Part shown: positions 33,021-41,505 of the stretch, in pieces
Layout: each line of letters starts with the position of its first letter
How positions within the stretch are numbered: the first letter of the stretch is position 1
NCBI GenBank assembly: GCA_903837355.1
Contig: CAILUI010000206.1
Coordinates: 1 to 64,000, forward strand
Direction: 5' to 3'
Source: an uncultured Victivallales bacterium
Lineage (GTDB): Bacteria; Verrucomicrobiota; Lentisphaeria; Oligosphaerales; JAFGRS01
Length of the DNA: 64,000 nt
The notes under the pieces: generated by a model
Databases searched by the model: none
What the model was told of the DNA's origin: nothing
What the model saw: only the letters and a program-made list of their open reading frames with translations
Translations under genes and position numbers: made by a program

Positions 33021-34420
33021 CTGCGTATGACCGTTCCGAGTTCGCGGCGGGTGAGGACCCACATGCCCAGCGCGGCGATGAGGCCGGCGCGGACGACGAT
33101 CAGCCAGAGCAAATCTCCGCCGATGCGGCGCCATTCGATCAGCCGACCACGGGCCAGATCGCCGGTGGTGTTCATCTCATCCACAGAGACCACGGCAGCG
33201 CTGACCACCTGGGCCAGCCGGTGGGTCACCATCTCGAGCTTGCCCTTGTACTGGAAATTGCCGAAATCGTCGCGCAACGGCGCCTCGACGGCAGCACGTA
33301 CGGCCATGCCGATGATCAGGTAGGAGATCGCCACGAAAGCGGCGACGGGAGTGGAGAACGCAGCTCCTACCATACAGCCCAAGGCGGCCAGAAAGCCGAT
33401 CTGGAAGACGGCCAGTAATAGGGAGCGTGCGTAGTTGGCCGCAAAACCCGTGACGCGGACCAGGATGGCGGGCCCATCGGCTATCTGGAAAATGACCGGC
33501 ATCGGCTTCAGCGCGCCCCAGGCTCCAGTTTCCGCGGGGGGGTTGGCATAGCCCACGACCAGGCGGTCGTCTTCGCCCACGAAGGCCGGGTCGGCCCGCA
33601 GTTCATGGAAGGCTCCGCCGAGAGCCTTCTCGTTTTCGGTGGCAGGGTAGAAGCGTTCCTGATCTGCGCTCTTGGGGTCGCGCAGCAACCAGATTCCGGG
33701 GACCTCCTTCTGGTCGCTCGGCGTGGTCGATCCCGAGTAGAAGCGGTAGCGGATGAAGAGGGGTTCCTGCGGGTCGCTGACCCGGACGTTGCGGAACTCC
33801 CAGAAGCGCTGGCCGCCCGGGGCCACTTCGCCGCTGCTGGCCACGAGTTGGCGGAGGATCTCATTGCGGACGGTCTTGGGGTCATGAGCCTTGTCCAGTT
33901 CGGGCAGGCGCCGCTTGTACTCGTCGTCAGCCATCTGGGAAAAGGGCGGCTGTTCGGGCTGGAAAGCGCGCCGGCCGACCATGACTTCGCTGTGGAGCCG
34001 CTGCACCTCCGCGGGGGGGAAATCCTCGCGGCGCGTTCGCCAGATCACGAGGGCGAGGATGATGGCCGCGGAGATGAGCAGGATGATCGTGTGCATCAGA
34101 AACACGCCAAACCATTTGCCGACCCAGATCAGCCAGCGCGGGCAGGGTTTGGTGGTGACCAGGTGCAGCGAGTAGGTCTCGACCTCGCGCGACAGCAAGG
34201 CGCAACTGAGCCAGAGGGTGGTGGTGGAGATCAAGGCCACGACCACCCCCAGCGAGTAGGTGATCGCGATCTGGAGTTGTCCGGCCGCTGTGCCATCGCC
34301 GGAGACGGTTACTGGCAGCAGGAAGACGGCCAGGAGGATAAGGACACCCAGAACGTGAAACACGTGGGAGCGGACCGCCGAGCGGACCGTCTGTTTCACA
34401 ATCGCAGTAAAGGCTCTCAC
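33017..34420 (-). CDS. ABC-2 type transporter permease
   Basis: A 467-residue membrane protein of the ABC-2 permease class. Several hydrophobic segments lie at the N-terminus (VFHVLGVLILLAVFLLPVTV and the next three). A large extracytoplasmic domain of about 200 residues follows. Further membrane segments come near the C-terminus (LLLAVFQIGFLAALGCMVGA and later). No ATP-binding subunit gene is adjacent on either side, so the ATPase must be encoded elsewhere. Substrate unknown. The stop overlaps the start of the helical partner gene. Confidence 0.8.
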   Translation of the reverse strand: MRAFTAIVKQTVRSAVRSHVFHVLGVLILLAVFLLPVTVSGDGTAAGQLQIAITYSLGVVVALISTTTLWLSCALLSREVETYSLHLVTTKPCPRWLIWVGKWFGVFLMHTIILLISAAIILALVIWRTRREDFPPAEVQRLHSEVMVGRRAFQPEQPPFSQMADDEYKRRLPELDKAHDPKTVRNEILRQLVASSGEVAPGGQRFWEFRNVRVSDPQEPLFIRYRFYSGSTTPSDQKEVPGIWLLRDPKSADQERFYPATENEKALGGAFHELRADPAFVGEDDRLVVGYANPPAETGAWGALKPMPVIFQIADGPAILVRVTGFAANYARSLLLAVFQIGFLAALGCMVGAAFSTPVAAFVAISYLIIGMAVRAAVEAPLRDDFGNFQYKGKLEMVTHRLAQVVSAAVVSVDEMNTTGDLARGRLIEWRRIGGDLLWLIVVRAGLIAALGMWVLTRRELGTVIRR

Positions 34421-34542
34421 GATGGGCCACGCTCCGCTGCTAGGTGCCGAGGATCCAGCCGCAACCAGAGCGGCGTCGGAACCCCGGCGGCCGTCGACCG
34501 GCGTGTAGTATAGCGCCAGGCCGGCGCCGATGCGAACCCGGC

Positions 34543-35106
34543 TCAGGCTTCGACCAGCATGCCCTGGTGGAGTTGCTCGGCGCGGGCCTCGCCGCCGAGG
34601 GCGCGCAGCAACTCCAGGGCGAAGCGCAGCGCCGTGCCCGGGCCGCGGCTGGTGATGAGGCGACCGTCGCGTTGGACGGCGGCGCCGGTGCAGACCGCGC
34701 CCACGAGTTGCGCCTCAAAGGTCGGGTAACAGGTAACCCGCCGGCCCTGGAGCAGCCCCGCGGCCTGGAGGACGATCGGGGCGGCGCAGATGGCGGCGAG
34801 TTGCCCGCCCGTCGCCGCCACGACGCGCAGCAGATCGAGCACGGCGGGACAGGCCGCAAGATGGGCGCTGCCCGGCATGCCGCCGGGCAGGACGACCATC
34901 GCCAATTCGGCAGGCCGCAGGTCGCTGAGGAGAACGTCGGCATGGATGCGGATCTGGTGCGCGCCGGTGACCTCGCGGCTCGGGCCCGCCAGCGCGGTGA
35001 TGAGCACGTCGATGTCGCCCCGGCGCAGGACATCGATGATGGCCACGGCCTCAAGTTCCTCGAAGCCTTCAGCCAGGAGTACGGCAACGCGTGACCTGTG
35101 AGCCAT
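34543..35106 (-). CDS. DJ-1/PfpI family protein (YajL-like)
   Basis: A 187-residue protein of the DJ-1/PfpI superfamily. Family motifs are LLAEGFEELEAVAIIDVLRR with the conserved glutamate, VVLPGGMPGS, and the nucleophile elbow AAICAAPIVL with the reactive cysteine, then GLLQGRRVTCYPTFE and ITSRGPGTALRFALELL. The pattern is closest to YajL/DJ-1. Proposed roles in the family include glyoxalase-like or deglycation activity and chaperoning. ATG 35106 fits the family start; a longer frame to 35190 is unlikely. It is divergent from coaD. Confidence 0.88.
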   Translation of the reverse strand: MAHRSRVAVLLAEGFEELEAVAIIDVLRRGDIDVLITALAGPSREVTGAHQIRIHADVLLSDLRPAELAMVVLPGGMPGSAHLAACPAVLDLLRVVAATGGQLAAICAAPIVLQAAGLLQGRRVTCYPTFEAQLVGAVCTGAAVQRDGRLITSRGPGTALRFALELLRALGGEARAEQLHQGMLVEA

Positions 35107-35442
35107 CGGAGCCTCGGCCTCCCGACTGTGTTTGGTGCCTGCGGGGGGGACGGCAGCCGGCGGGAGCAAGGCTTCACGGGGGCCGGCCACAACCCGCCCA
35201 GAATGTACAGGGTCGGACCCGCCTCTGCCAGCGCCGTACTTCGGCCTTGGCCAAGCGGGCGGCGGCGGACCGGGGCGACTCTGCCCTTGCGGCTTGGCGA
35301 TCCGGCTGACCGGGTTGCCGGGAGGGCGCCCGCATGCTATGGTGGGAGCATACCGACCACCGTGTTGCTGGCCGCGACCTGAGGCCGTGGGCTGCTCTCA
35401 ACCGCGGGTGCTGGAGTGGTCGGGTACAGGCAGTAACCCCTT
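35107..35442. promoter_or_regulatory. Divergent intergenic region with a candidate coaD promoter
   Basis: A 336-base region without genes between the DJ-1-like gene (minus) and coaD (plus). A candidate sigma-70-type promoter is TTGCCG (35315-35320), 17 bases, TATGGT (35338-35343), about 100 bases before coaD. A short ATGCT/AGCAT inverted repeat (35334-35351) overlaps the -10 box. Confidence 0.4.
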
Positions 35443-35937
35443 ATGGCGGCCGAGCGTATAGTCCTCTATCCAGGCACCTTCGACCCGGTGACCAACGGCC
35501 ACGTTGACGTTATCCGTCGCGCGGTCCGCTTGTTTGATCGGGTGATCGTGGCGGTCGGGGTCAACAGTGGCAAGCAGCCCGTCTTCACGGTTGCCGAGCG
35601 TCTGGACCACCTGCGCCGGGTGTGTGCCGGCATCCACGGGGTCGAGGTATCGAGTTTCTCCGGTCTGCTGACGCTGGCCGTGCGTGATCTTGGGGCGGTG
35701 GCTGTGATCCGCGGCTTGCGGGCGGTGTCCGACTTCGAGTATGAGTTTCAGATGGCGTTGATGAATCGCGAGTTATCGCCCGCCTGCGAGACGGTTTTCC
35801 TCATGCCCAGTCCGGCTTACTCCTTCGTCAGTTCGACGATGATCCGGGAGATCGCCCGTCTGGGGGGGGATGTCAGTCCGTTTGTGCCGCCGGAGATCAG
35901 CGTCGACGTGTTTCGGCGGATCCGGGAGGTCTCCTGA
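35443..35937 (+). CDS. coaD: Pantetheine-phosphate adenylyltransferase
   Basis: Penultimate enzyme of coenzyme A synthesis (4'-phosphopantetheine plus ATP to dephospho-CoA). The 164-residue protein has the nucleotidyltransferase motif YPGTFDPVTNGHVD. It also has AVIRGLRAVSDFEYEFQMALMN-type core residues and the C-terminal ISSTMIREI-like motif (FVSSTMIREIARLGGDVS). It is the first gene of a long co-directional cluster. Its stop overlaps the next start by one base (TGATG). Confidence 0.95.
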   Translation: MAAERIVLYPGTFDPVTNGHVDVIRRAVRLFDRVIVAVGVNSGKQPVFTVAERLDHLRRVCAGIHGVEVSSFSGLLTLAVRDLGAVAVIRGLRAVSDFEYEFQMALMNRELSPACETVFLMPSPAYSFVSSTMIREIARLGGDVSPFVPPEISVDVFRRIREVS

Positions 35938-36434
35938 TGGTCTCGCGGGGCGACTTGTCCTTTCAGGTTGTTGACCTGCCCGATGAGGGGGTGGACGTTG
36001 AGGGCGAGGTGGCCTTCAGTGCCATCGACGTTGAGGACGACGGGGTGTTCACCTTTCCCGAGGCGCTGTCCTACGCGCTGCACCTGGCGCCGTTGGATGA
36101 CGGAATTTTGGTCCGCGGGCGCGCGAGCGGGCGCGCCGTACGTGTTTGTGACCGCTGCCTGGAGCCCTGCGTTGTCGAGTTGAGCGCGCCGGACGTCTGC
36201 CACCTGTTCGAGCACGTTGGCCGGACCGTTGTCGACTTGACGGAGGCCTTGCGCGAAGACATATTACTGGCTTTGCCGCAGGCGTTGCTCTGTCGCGCTG
36301 ACTGTCGCGGCCTATGCCCACAGTGTGGCTGCAACCGGAATGAGGCTGATTGCGGTTGCCACGAGTCTGGGGCAGACGGCGACGCGGATCCGTGGGGCGC
36401 CCTCGACGATCTGGAGTTGGGCGACCGAGCGTGA
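35937..36434 (+). CDS. yceD: YceD/DUF177 family protein
   Basis: A 165-residue DUF177 protein, the gene normally found just before rpmF. The conserved CDRCLEP motif lies near residue 70, and a cysteine-rich C-terminus (CRADCRGLCPQCGCNRNEA) could bind zinc. The family is linked to 23S rRNA or large-subunit biogenesis. It overlaps coaD by one base and is followed by rpmF after about 100 bp. Confidence 0.88.
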   Translation: MVSRGDLSFQVVDLPDEGVDVEGEVAFSAIDVEDDGVFTFPEALSYALHLAPLDDGILVRGRASGRAVRVCDRCLEPCVVELSAPDVCHLFEHVGRTVVDLTEALREDILLALPQALLCRADCRGLCPQCGCNRNEADCGCHESGADGDADPWGALDDLELGDRA

Positions 36435-36537
36435 CGGGGAACAGGCGGCAGCGTTAACGCGACATGCGGCGGCGGCAGTGCCGGGCAACGGCAGCGGCGT
36501 CCGCCAGACAGCAGGTTTGCCAGGACGGAGTCAGGAC

Positions 36538-36720
36538 ATGGCACTTCAGCAAAGCAAGCTCAGTAAGCAGAGATCCCGCATGCGTCGGGCCGCCAACCGC
36601 TACCGTGGTTTGCAGCCGGGCAAGTGCGGCATGTGCGGGGAGGCTGTCATTCCCCACCGTGTCTGCGCCAAGTGCGGCCACTACAAGGGTCGGCAGGTGG
36701 TCTCCGTCACGGCGGAATAA
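36538..36720 (+). CDS. rpmF: Large ribosomal subunit protein bL32
   Basis: A 60-residue L32 protein beginning MALQQSKLSKQRSRMRRAAN with a C-x2-C...C-x2-C zinc ribbon (CGMCGEAVIP and CAKCGHYKG). GGAG lies upstream of the ATG. The yceD-rpmF-plsX order is widely conserved and ties the ribosome to lipid synthesis. plsX begins 5 bp after the stop. Confidence 0.95.
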   Translation: MALQQSKLSKQRSRMRRAANRYRGLQPGKCGMCGEAVIPHRVCAKCGHYKGRQVVSVTAE

Positions 36721-36725
36721 CCGCG

Positions 36726-37757
36726 ATGCCATCAATCGCTGTGGATGCCATGGGGGGCGACTATGCTCCCCGCGTGGTGATCGACGGAGTGGGGGAGTGG
36801 CTTGATCGCCATGCCGGCGGCACGCGGCTGCTTGTGGTTGGGGACGAGCCGCAGGTTCGCGCTGAACTGCAGCGCATCGGCAAGGAAGCCGACCCGCGCC
36901 TGACGGTTATTCACGCCCCCGAGGCGATCCGCATGGATGACGCTCCCGCGGCGGCGGTGCGCACCAAGCGGCGCAGCAGCATCAACGTCGCGGTGGACTT
37001 GGTCAAACAGGGCGAGGCGCAGGCCTTTTTCAGTGCCGGCAACACCGGTGCCTGTGTGGCCTCGACCGTTCTGAAGTGGCGTACCCTGGCGGGAATCTCC
37101 CGGCCCGCCATCGCTGCGGTAATCCCTTCCCCCGAAGGCAATTTTGTGCTTCTCGACGCGGGTTCGACGGTGGACTGCGAGCCGGTCAACCTGGCCCAGT
37201 ACGCCATCATGGGGCTGGTCTACTCGCGTCATATCCTAGGCACGGCAGAGCCCCGTGTCGGCCTGCTGAACGTGGGTGGCGAGGACGTTAAGGGCAACGA
37301 TCTGGCCAAGGAGTCCTTCAAGCTTTTGAGCGGTATGTCCGGCCTGAACTTCATCGGGAACGTCGAGGGCCACGATCTGTTCAGCGGCCGGGTCGATGTG
37401 GTTGTCTGCGATGGCTTCGTCGGCAACGTGGTGCTGAAGACCTGCGAGAGTCTGGTGGGGGCAATCAGCAAGGTATTGCGGACGAACCTGAGTAAGAACG
37501 TCGTGCGCAAGGTCGGCTACGTGCTGAGTAAGGGCGCGTACACCGAGTTGCGGCAGGCCTGTGACCATGCCGAGTTTGGGGGAGCGCCACTGCTGGGTGT
37601 GGACGGGGTGTGCATTATCGGCCATGGCTCGTCGTGTGCGCGGGCGGTGCGCAACGGCATTCGCGTCGCCGAGGAGTTCGTCAGGCACCAGGTCAACGAG
37701 CGCATCGTTGAGCAGGCCAGGGCCTCCGGCGCATCCCCGACAGCGACCGGCGCCTGA
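36726..37757 (+). CDS. plsX: Phosphate acyltransferase PlsX
   Basis: Converts acyl-ACP to acyl-phosphate for phospholipid synthesis (PlsX/PlsY pathway). The 343-residue protein starts MPSIAVDAMGGDYAPRVVID and carries the SSINVAVDLVKQGEAQAFFS and SAGNTGA motifs, then LLNVGGEDVKGNDLAKE and the CDGFVGNVVLK region. It lies 5 bp after rpmF. The usual next gene, fabH, is not here; fabD follows after 172 bp. Confidence 0.95.
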   Translation: MPSIAVDAMGGDYAPRVVIDGVGEWLDRHAGGTRLLVVGDEPQVRAELQRIGKEADPRLTVIHAPEAIRMDDAPAAAVRTKRRSSINVAVDLVKQGEAQAFFSAGNTGACVASTVLKWRTLAGISRPAIAAVIPSPEGNFVLLDAGSTVDCEPVNLAQYAIMGLVYSRHILGTAEPRVGLLNVGGEDVKGNDLAKESFKLLSGMSGLNFIGNVEGHDLFSGRVDVVVCDGFVGNVVLKTCESLVGAISKVLRTNLSKNVVRKVGYVLSKGAYTELRQACDHAEFGGAPLLGVDGVCIIGHGSSCARAVRNGIRVAEEFVRHQVNERIVEQARASGASPTATGA

Positions 37758-37929
37758 GCCGGGGTGGCGCCGAGGTGTGGTCCGGGCGCCGAGTGATCAG
37801 GCGGGAAGGGTCGGGGCGACTCCGCCTCAGGCTGCCGCTGTACCGGCAGCGTCGTGATTTTCCCAGGGGTATCGGTAGTACAGCGGGGCTCCGGTGGTAC
37901 TCCGCTGTTCAGAACGGAAGCGCAACGCG

Positions 37930-38889
37930 ATGACACGTGTGGGGCTGATGTTTGCGGGGCAGGGCGCCCAGGCTGTGGGCATGGGGCAGGACCTGTGGGA
38001 GCAGAGCCCTGCGGCGCGGGCGCTGTTCGAGCGGGCGGACGCAGTGTTGGGGCGCTCGATCAGCGGCTTGTGCTTCGCGGGTCCGGCGGCGGCGTTGACG
38101 GCGAGCGTCAACTGCCAGCCGGCCATTTTCACGATGTCGATGGCCTGTCTGGCGGCGCTGCGTGAGTGCACCGCTCTGGAGCCCATTGTCTGCGGCGGTC
38201 TGAGCCTGGGCGAGTGGGCGGCGGTCACCTGCGCCGGGGTGCTGGACTTCGATGACGCACTGCGGCTGGTGGCCGAACGTGGCCGCCTGATGGACGAGGC
38301 CTGCCGGGCGACGGCGGGGAGCATGGCGGCGGTGATCGGGGCCGACGCGGCCTTGGTCGAAGGCATTTGCCGGCAGCATGGGGTGGATGTCGCCAACTAC
38401 AACTGCCCAGGGCAGATCGTCATCAGCGGCGGCGGGGCCGAGGTCAAGGCCGCGGTGGCCGCGTTGGCGCTTGCCGGCGTCTCCCGGGTGGTGCTGCTGG
38501 AGGTTGCCGGCGCGTACCACTCGCGGCTGATGAACGCCGCCGCGGCGGCGTTTGCCGCGCGCTTGGCGCCGGTCCCGTTCCGCGCGCCGGTCTGTCCCGT
38601 GGCGCAGAACGTACCCGGGGCCCTGGTGACGGCGGCCGCCGCCATCCGCGGTCACCTGTGTGCCCAGGTCAATGGCAGTGTGCGTTGGGAGGCTTGTGCG
38701 CGGGCGATGCTGGCGGCCGGGGCCGACGTGCTGATTGAGGTGGGGCCCGGCAAGGTGTTGGCGGGATTCATGCGGCGCATCGACCGTGCGGTCCCGGTGT
38801 GTTCGGTGGGGTCCTGCGCGGAACTGGCGGCGGCCGTGCAACTGCTGCGGCGCGACGCCGGGAGCGCGGCGCGCGGGGCGCAGGCGTAG
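37930..38889 (+). CDS. fabD: Malonyl-CoA:ACP transacylase
   Basis: Loads malonyl groups on ACP for type II fatty acid synthesis. The 319-residue protein has the N-terminal GQGAQ motif, the nucleophile S92 in GLSLGE and the catalytic H197 in GAYHSRLM. Most FabD proteins read GHSLGE; here the residue before the serine is leucine. The rest of the site is normal and the position in the fab cluster is conserved, so I expect function. RRIDRAVPVCSVGS near the C-terminus is also typical. Confidence 0.93.
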   Translation: MTRVGLMFAGQGAQAVGMGQDLWEQSPAARALFERADAVLGRSISGLCFAGPAAALTASVNCQPAIFTMSMACLAALRECTALEPIVCGGLSLGEWAAVTCAGVLDFDDALRLVAERGRLMDEACRATAGSMAAVIGADAALVEGICRQHGVDVANYNCPGQIVISGGGAEVKAAVAALALAGVSRVVLLEVAGAYHSRLMNAAAAAFAARLAPVPFRAPVCPVAQNVPGALVTAAAAIRGHLCAQVNGSVRWEACARAMLAAGADVLIEVGPGKVLAGFMRRIDRAVPVCSVGSCAELAAAVQLLRRDAGSAARGAQA

Positions 38890-38910
38890 AAGCCAAGGGG
38901 AGGATGATCC

Positions 38911-39651
38911 ATGGGATTCGAAGGTAACGTGGCGCTGATCACCGGTGGGGCCCGCGGCATCGGTCGGGCCATCGCTGAGGAGTTGGCTGCCGGCGGCGCG
39001 ACCCTGGCGATCGTCGACGTCTTGCAGGACGTGGCCGAGGCGACGGCCACAGAGTTTCGGGCGCGTGGGGTGACAGCGGTCGCGTTTGTCGCCAACGTCG
39101 CCAACCTGGCTGACGTCGAGCGTATGTTTGGCGAGGTGCTGGCGCACTTCGGGAAGGTCGATATCCTGGTCAACAATGCGGGCATCACGCGCGATAATCT
39201 GATCATGAGGATGCGGGAAGAGGAGTGGGACGCCGTCATTGCGGTGAATCTGAAGGGGACCTTTAACTGCATCAAGGCTGCGTCGCGGCCGATGCTCAAG
39301 GCCCGCAGCGGCCGGATTGTGAACATCGCTTCCGTAGTGGGGGTGATGGGGAATGCCGGTCAGGCCAACTACAGCGCCTCGAAGGCAGGCGTTATCGGGC
39401 TGACCAAGACCGCGGCCAAGGAGTTGGCATCGCGCGGCATCACCGTCAATGCGGTGGCGCCCGGGTACATCCGTAGCGAGATGACCGACAAGCTTACGGA
39501 CGCCGCGCGGGAAGCCTTCCTGACCGTGATTCCGCTGGCGCGTGCCGGCACGCCGGAGGACGTGGCGCGGGCGGTGGGGTTCCTCTGCAGCGACGCTGCC
39601 GCTTACATCACGGGGCAGGTGCTGCATGTGGATGGCGGGATGGTCATGTGA
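38911..39651 (+). CDS. fabG: 3-oxoacyl-ACP reductase
   Basis: NADPH-dependent reductase of fatty acid elongation, 246 residues. The short-chain dehydrogenase fold is clear: [16 protein letters not shown] nucleotide loop, NNAGIT, and the catalytic triad S141, Y154, K158 (ASVVG...NYSASKAG). The C-terminus ends in [12 protein letters not shown] as in typical FabG. AGGGGAGGATGATCC provides the ribosome binding site, and the gene lies 21 bp after fabD. Confidence 0.96.
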   Translation: MGFEGNVALITGGARGIGRAIAEELAAGGATLAIVDVLQDVAEATATEFRARGVTAVAFVANVANLADVERMFGEVLAHFGKVDILVNNAGITRDNLIMRMREEEWDAVIAVNLKGTFNCIKAASRPMLKARSGRIVNIASVVGVMGNAGQANYSASKAGVIGLTKTAAKELASRGITVNAVAPGYIRSEMTDKLTDAAREAFLTVIPLARAGTPEDVARAVGFLCSDAAAYITGQVLHVDGGMVM

Positions 39652-39845
39652 GGTGTCGCGGCGGCCGCGGCGCCGGGGGTTTGCATTGAGGCGAAACGGG
39701 ACCACATTACAGCCCTGTTGCCCCCGAGGTGCCGGTGTTGTGTGGCCGGTGCGCGCTATCGGGGTCTGAAACGCTGTAAGGTATCAGTCCAGAGAGTCCA
39801 GGTGCCCAGAGCGTGGCACTCGTAACCCAGCAGAGGAACATCATC

Positions 39846-40085
39846 ATGTCTTCACCAGCCGAACGCGTTCGTGAGATCATCGTGGAACAACTCGGGGTCA
39901 ACGCGGAACAGGTGACCGACGGCGCGAAGTTCGTTGAGGATCTGGGTGCGGATTCGCTGGACACGGTCGAGTTGGTGATGGCGTTGGAGGAGGAGTTCGG
40001 GACCGAGATTCCGGACGAAGAGGCAGAGAAGTTGACGACGGTCGGTGAGGCCATTGCCTACGTGCAGAAGATCGTAGCCGGCTGA
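39846..40085 (+). CDS. acpP: Acyl carrier protein
   Basis: A 79-residue acidic carrier protein. The phosphopantetheine attachment serine is S37 in [18 protein letters not shown]. CoaD, encoded upstream, supplies the precursor of the cofactor. The ATG follows a 194-base gap after fabG that may hold its own promoter, as acpP usually needs strong expression. A hairpin follows the gene. Confidence 0.96.
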   Translation: MSSPAERVREIIVEQLGVNAEQVTDGAKFVEDLGADSLDTVELVMALEEEFGTEIPDEEAEKLTTVGEAIAYVQKIVAG

Positions 40086-40108
40086 CGGCTTGCGGGCAGG
40101 GTTGATGG

Positions 40109-40140
40109 GAGGCCACGCGCCCGAAGACGGCGGTGGCCTC
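40109..40140 (+). terminator. Hairpin between acpP and fabF
   Basis: Perfect 8-bp stem GAGGCCAC (40109-40116) with GTGGCCTC (40133-40140), followed by a T-containing stretch (TTGCCGTTTG). It may terminate part of the transcripts after acpP, giving more acpP than fabF mRNA. Confidence 0.5.
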
Positions 40141-40187
40141 TTGCCGTTTGCGGACAGGGTGTACAGCCAAGGCGGAGCGGGAGTACG

Positions 40188-41432
40188 ATGAGCGCGTCCG
40201 GGCGAGTAGTGGTGACGGGGATGGGGGTGGTGTCGCCGCTGGGTAATACGGTAGCGGCGTTCTGGTCGAATCTGCTGGCTGGCCGCTCTGGCATCGGGCC
40301 GCTGACACGCTTCGACGGGTCGGCTCTGCGTTGCCGTATCGCCGGCGAGGTCAAGGACTTCGACATCACCGCCTACCTTCCGGAGAAGGAGGCGCGGCGC
40401 TTCGATCGCTTCTGCCATTACGCCTTGGCGGCGTCGTTGCAGGCGGTCACGCAAGCCGGCCTTTCGGCGACGAGTGTGGATCCGGAGCGCATCGGGGTCG
40501 TGGTCTCCTCCGGGGTGGGTGGGCTGGAGTCCATGCAGGAGAATACGCGGGTGTTGCTGGAGCGGGGGGTAGGTCGGCTCTCGCCGTTGACGGTGCCGAT
40601 TATGATTCCGGACATGGCCTCCGGGATGTTGTCCATCCAGTTCGGGTTCCAGGGCCCCAATCTGGCGGTGGTGACGGCCTGCGCCTCGGCGACGCACTCG
40701 ATTGGCGAGGCCTACTGGATGATACGCCGCGGCGATGCCGATGCGATGTTGGCTGGCGGCACGGAGGCGGGTCTGGTGGCCCTGGGGCTCGGGGGGTTTG
40801 CTTCGATGCGTGCCCTGAGTACGCGCAACGACGACCCGGAGCACGCGAGTCGTCCTTTCGACCGTGACCGTGACGGTTTTGTGCCGGCGGAGGGGGCGGG
40901 GGTGCTGGTGCTGGAGAGTTTGGAGTTGGCGCAGACCCGTGGTGCGGAGATCCTGGCCGAGCTGGTGGGGTATGGGCTGACCGGGGACGCCTACCACATC
41001 ACGGCCCCGGACCCCGAGGGCAGGGGTGCGGCCCGCTCGGTGCGTCTGGCTCTGGCCCGCGCCGGGGTCGAGGCGGCGGAGATCAGCTACGTCAACGCCC
41101 ATGGGACCTCGACGCCACTCAACGACCAGATGGAAACGACGGCGCTGAAAGCCGCCCTGGGTGCCGCCGCGTACCGGATCCCGATCAGCAGCACCAAGTC
41201 GATGACCGGGCACGCGCTGGGGGCTGCCGGCGGGCTCGAGTCCGTGGCTTGCATCCAGGCGTTGCGGCACGGGGTGATTCCCGGCACGATGAACTACCAG
41301 ACGCCGGACCCTGGGTGTGACCTCGATTACGTTCCGAACGCCTGCCGTGAGCTGCCGGTGCGGCTGGCGCTCAACGTCAGTTTTGGGTTTGGCGGGCACA
41401 ACGCTGCCCTGCTGTTCAAGAAGGCGCCCTGA
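40188..41432 (+). CDS. fabF: Beta-ketoacyl-ACP synthase II
   Basis: Condensing enzyme of fatty acid elongation, 414 residues. The catalytic residues are C165 (TACASATHSIG), H305 (VNAHGTSTPLND), K337 and H342 (STKSMTGHALGAAGG), each two positions later than in E. coli FabF. FGFGGHNAALLF at the C-terminus completes the site. No fabH is present in the cluster, so initiation must rely on a gene elsewhere. Confidence 0.96.
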   Translation: MSASGRVVVTGMGVVSPLGNTVAAFWSNLLAGRSGIGPLTRFDGSALRCRIAGEVKDFDITAYLPEKEARRFDRFCHYALAASLQAVTQAGLSATSVDPERIGVVVSSGVGGLESMQENTRVLLERGVGRLSPLTVPIMIPDMASGMLSIQFGFQGPNLAVVTACASATHSIGEAYWMIRRGDADAMLAGGTEAGLVALGLGGFASMRALSTRNDDPEHASRPFDRDRDGFVPAEGAGVLVLESLELAQTRGAEILAELVGYGLTGDAYHITAPDPEGRGAARSVRLALARAGVEAAEISYVNAHGTSTPLNDQMETTALKAALGAAAYRIPISSTKSMTGHALGAAGGLESVACIQALRHGVIPGTMNYQTPDPGCDLDYVPNACRELPVRLALNVSFGFGGHNAALLFKKAP

Positions 41433-41505
41433 GCCTGGGGCGCCGGGGGCGCGGCAGCGTCGGTGGGGGTGAGGGGTAACGTCGGCGCGGAGATGCAGCC
41501 TCGGG

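Noticed and set aside
34440..35192. A 250-codon minus-strand frame overlapping the DJ-1-like gene
   Set aside because: Out of frame with the clear DJ-1/PfpI motifs; composition is S, R and P rich.
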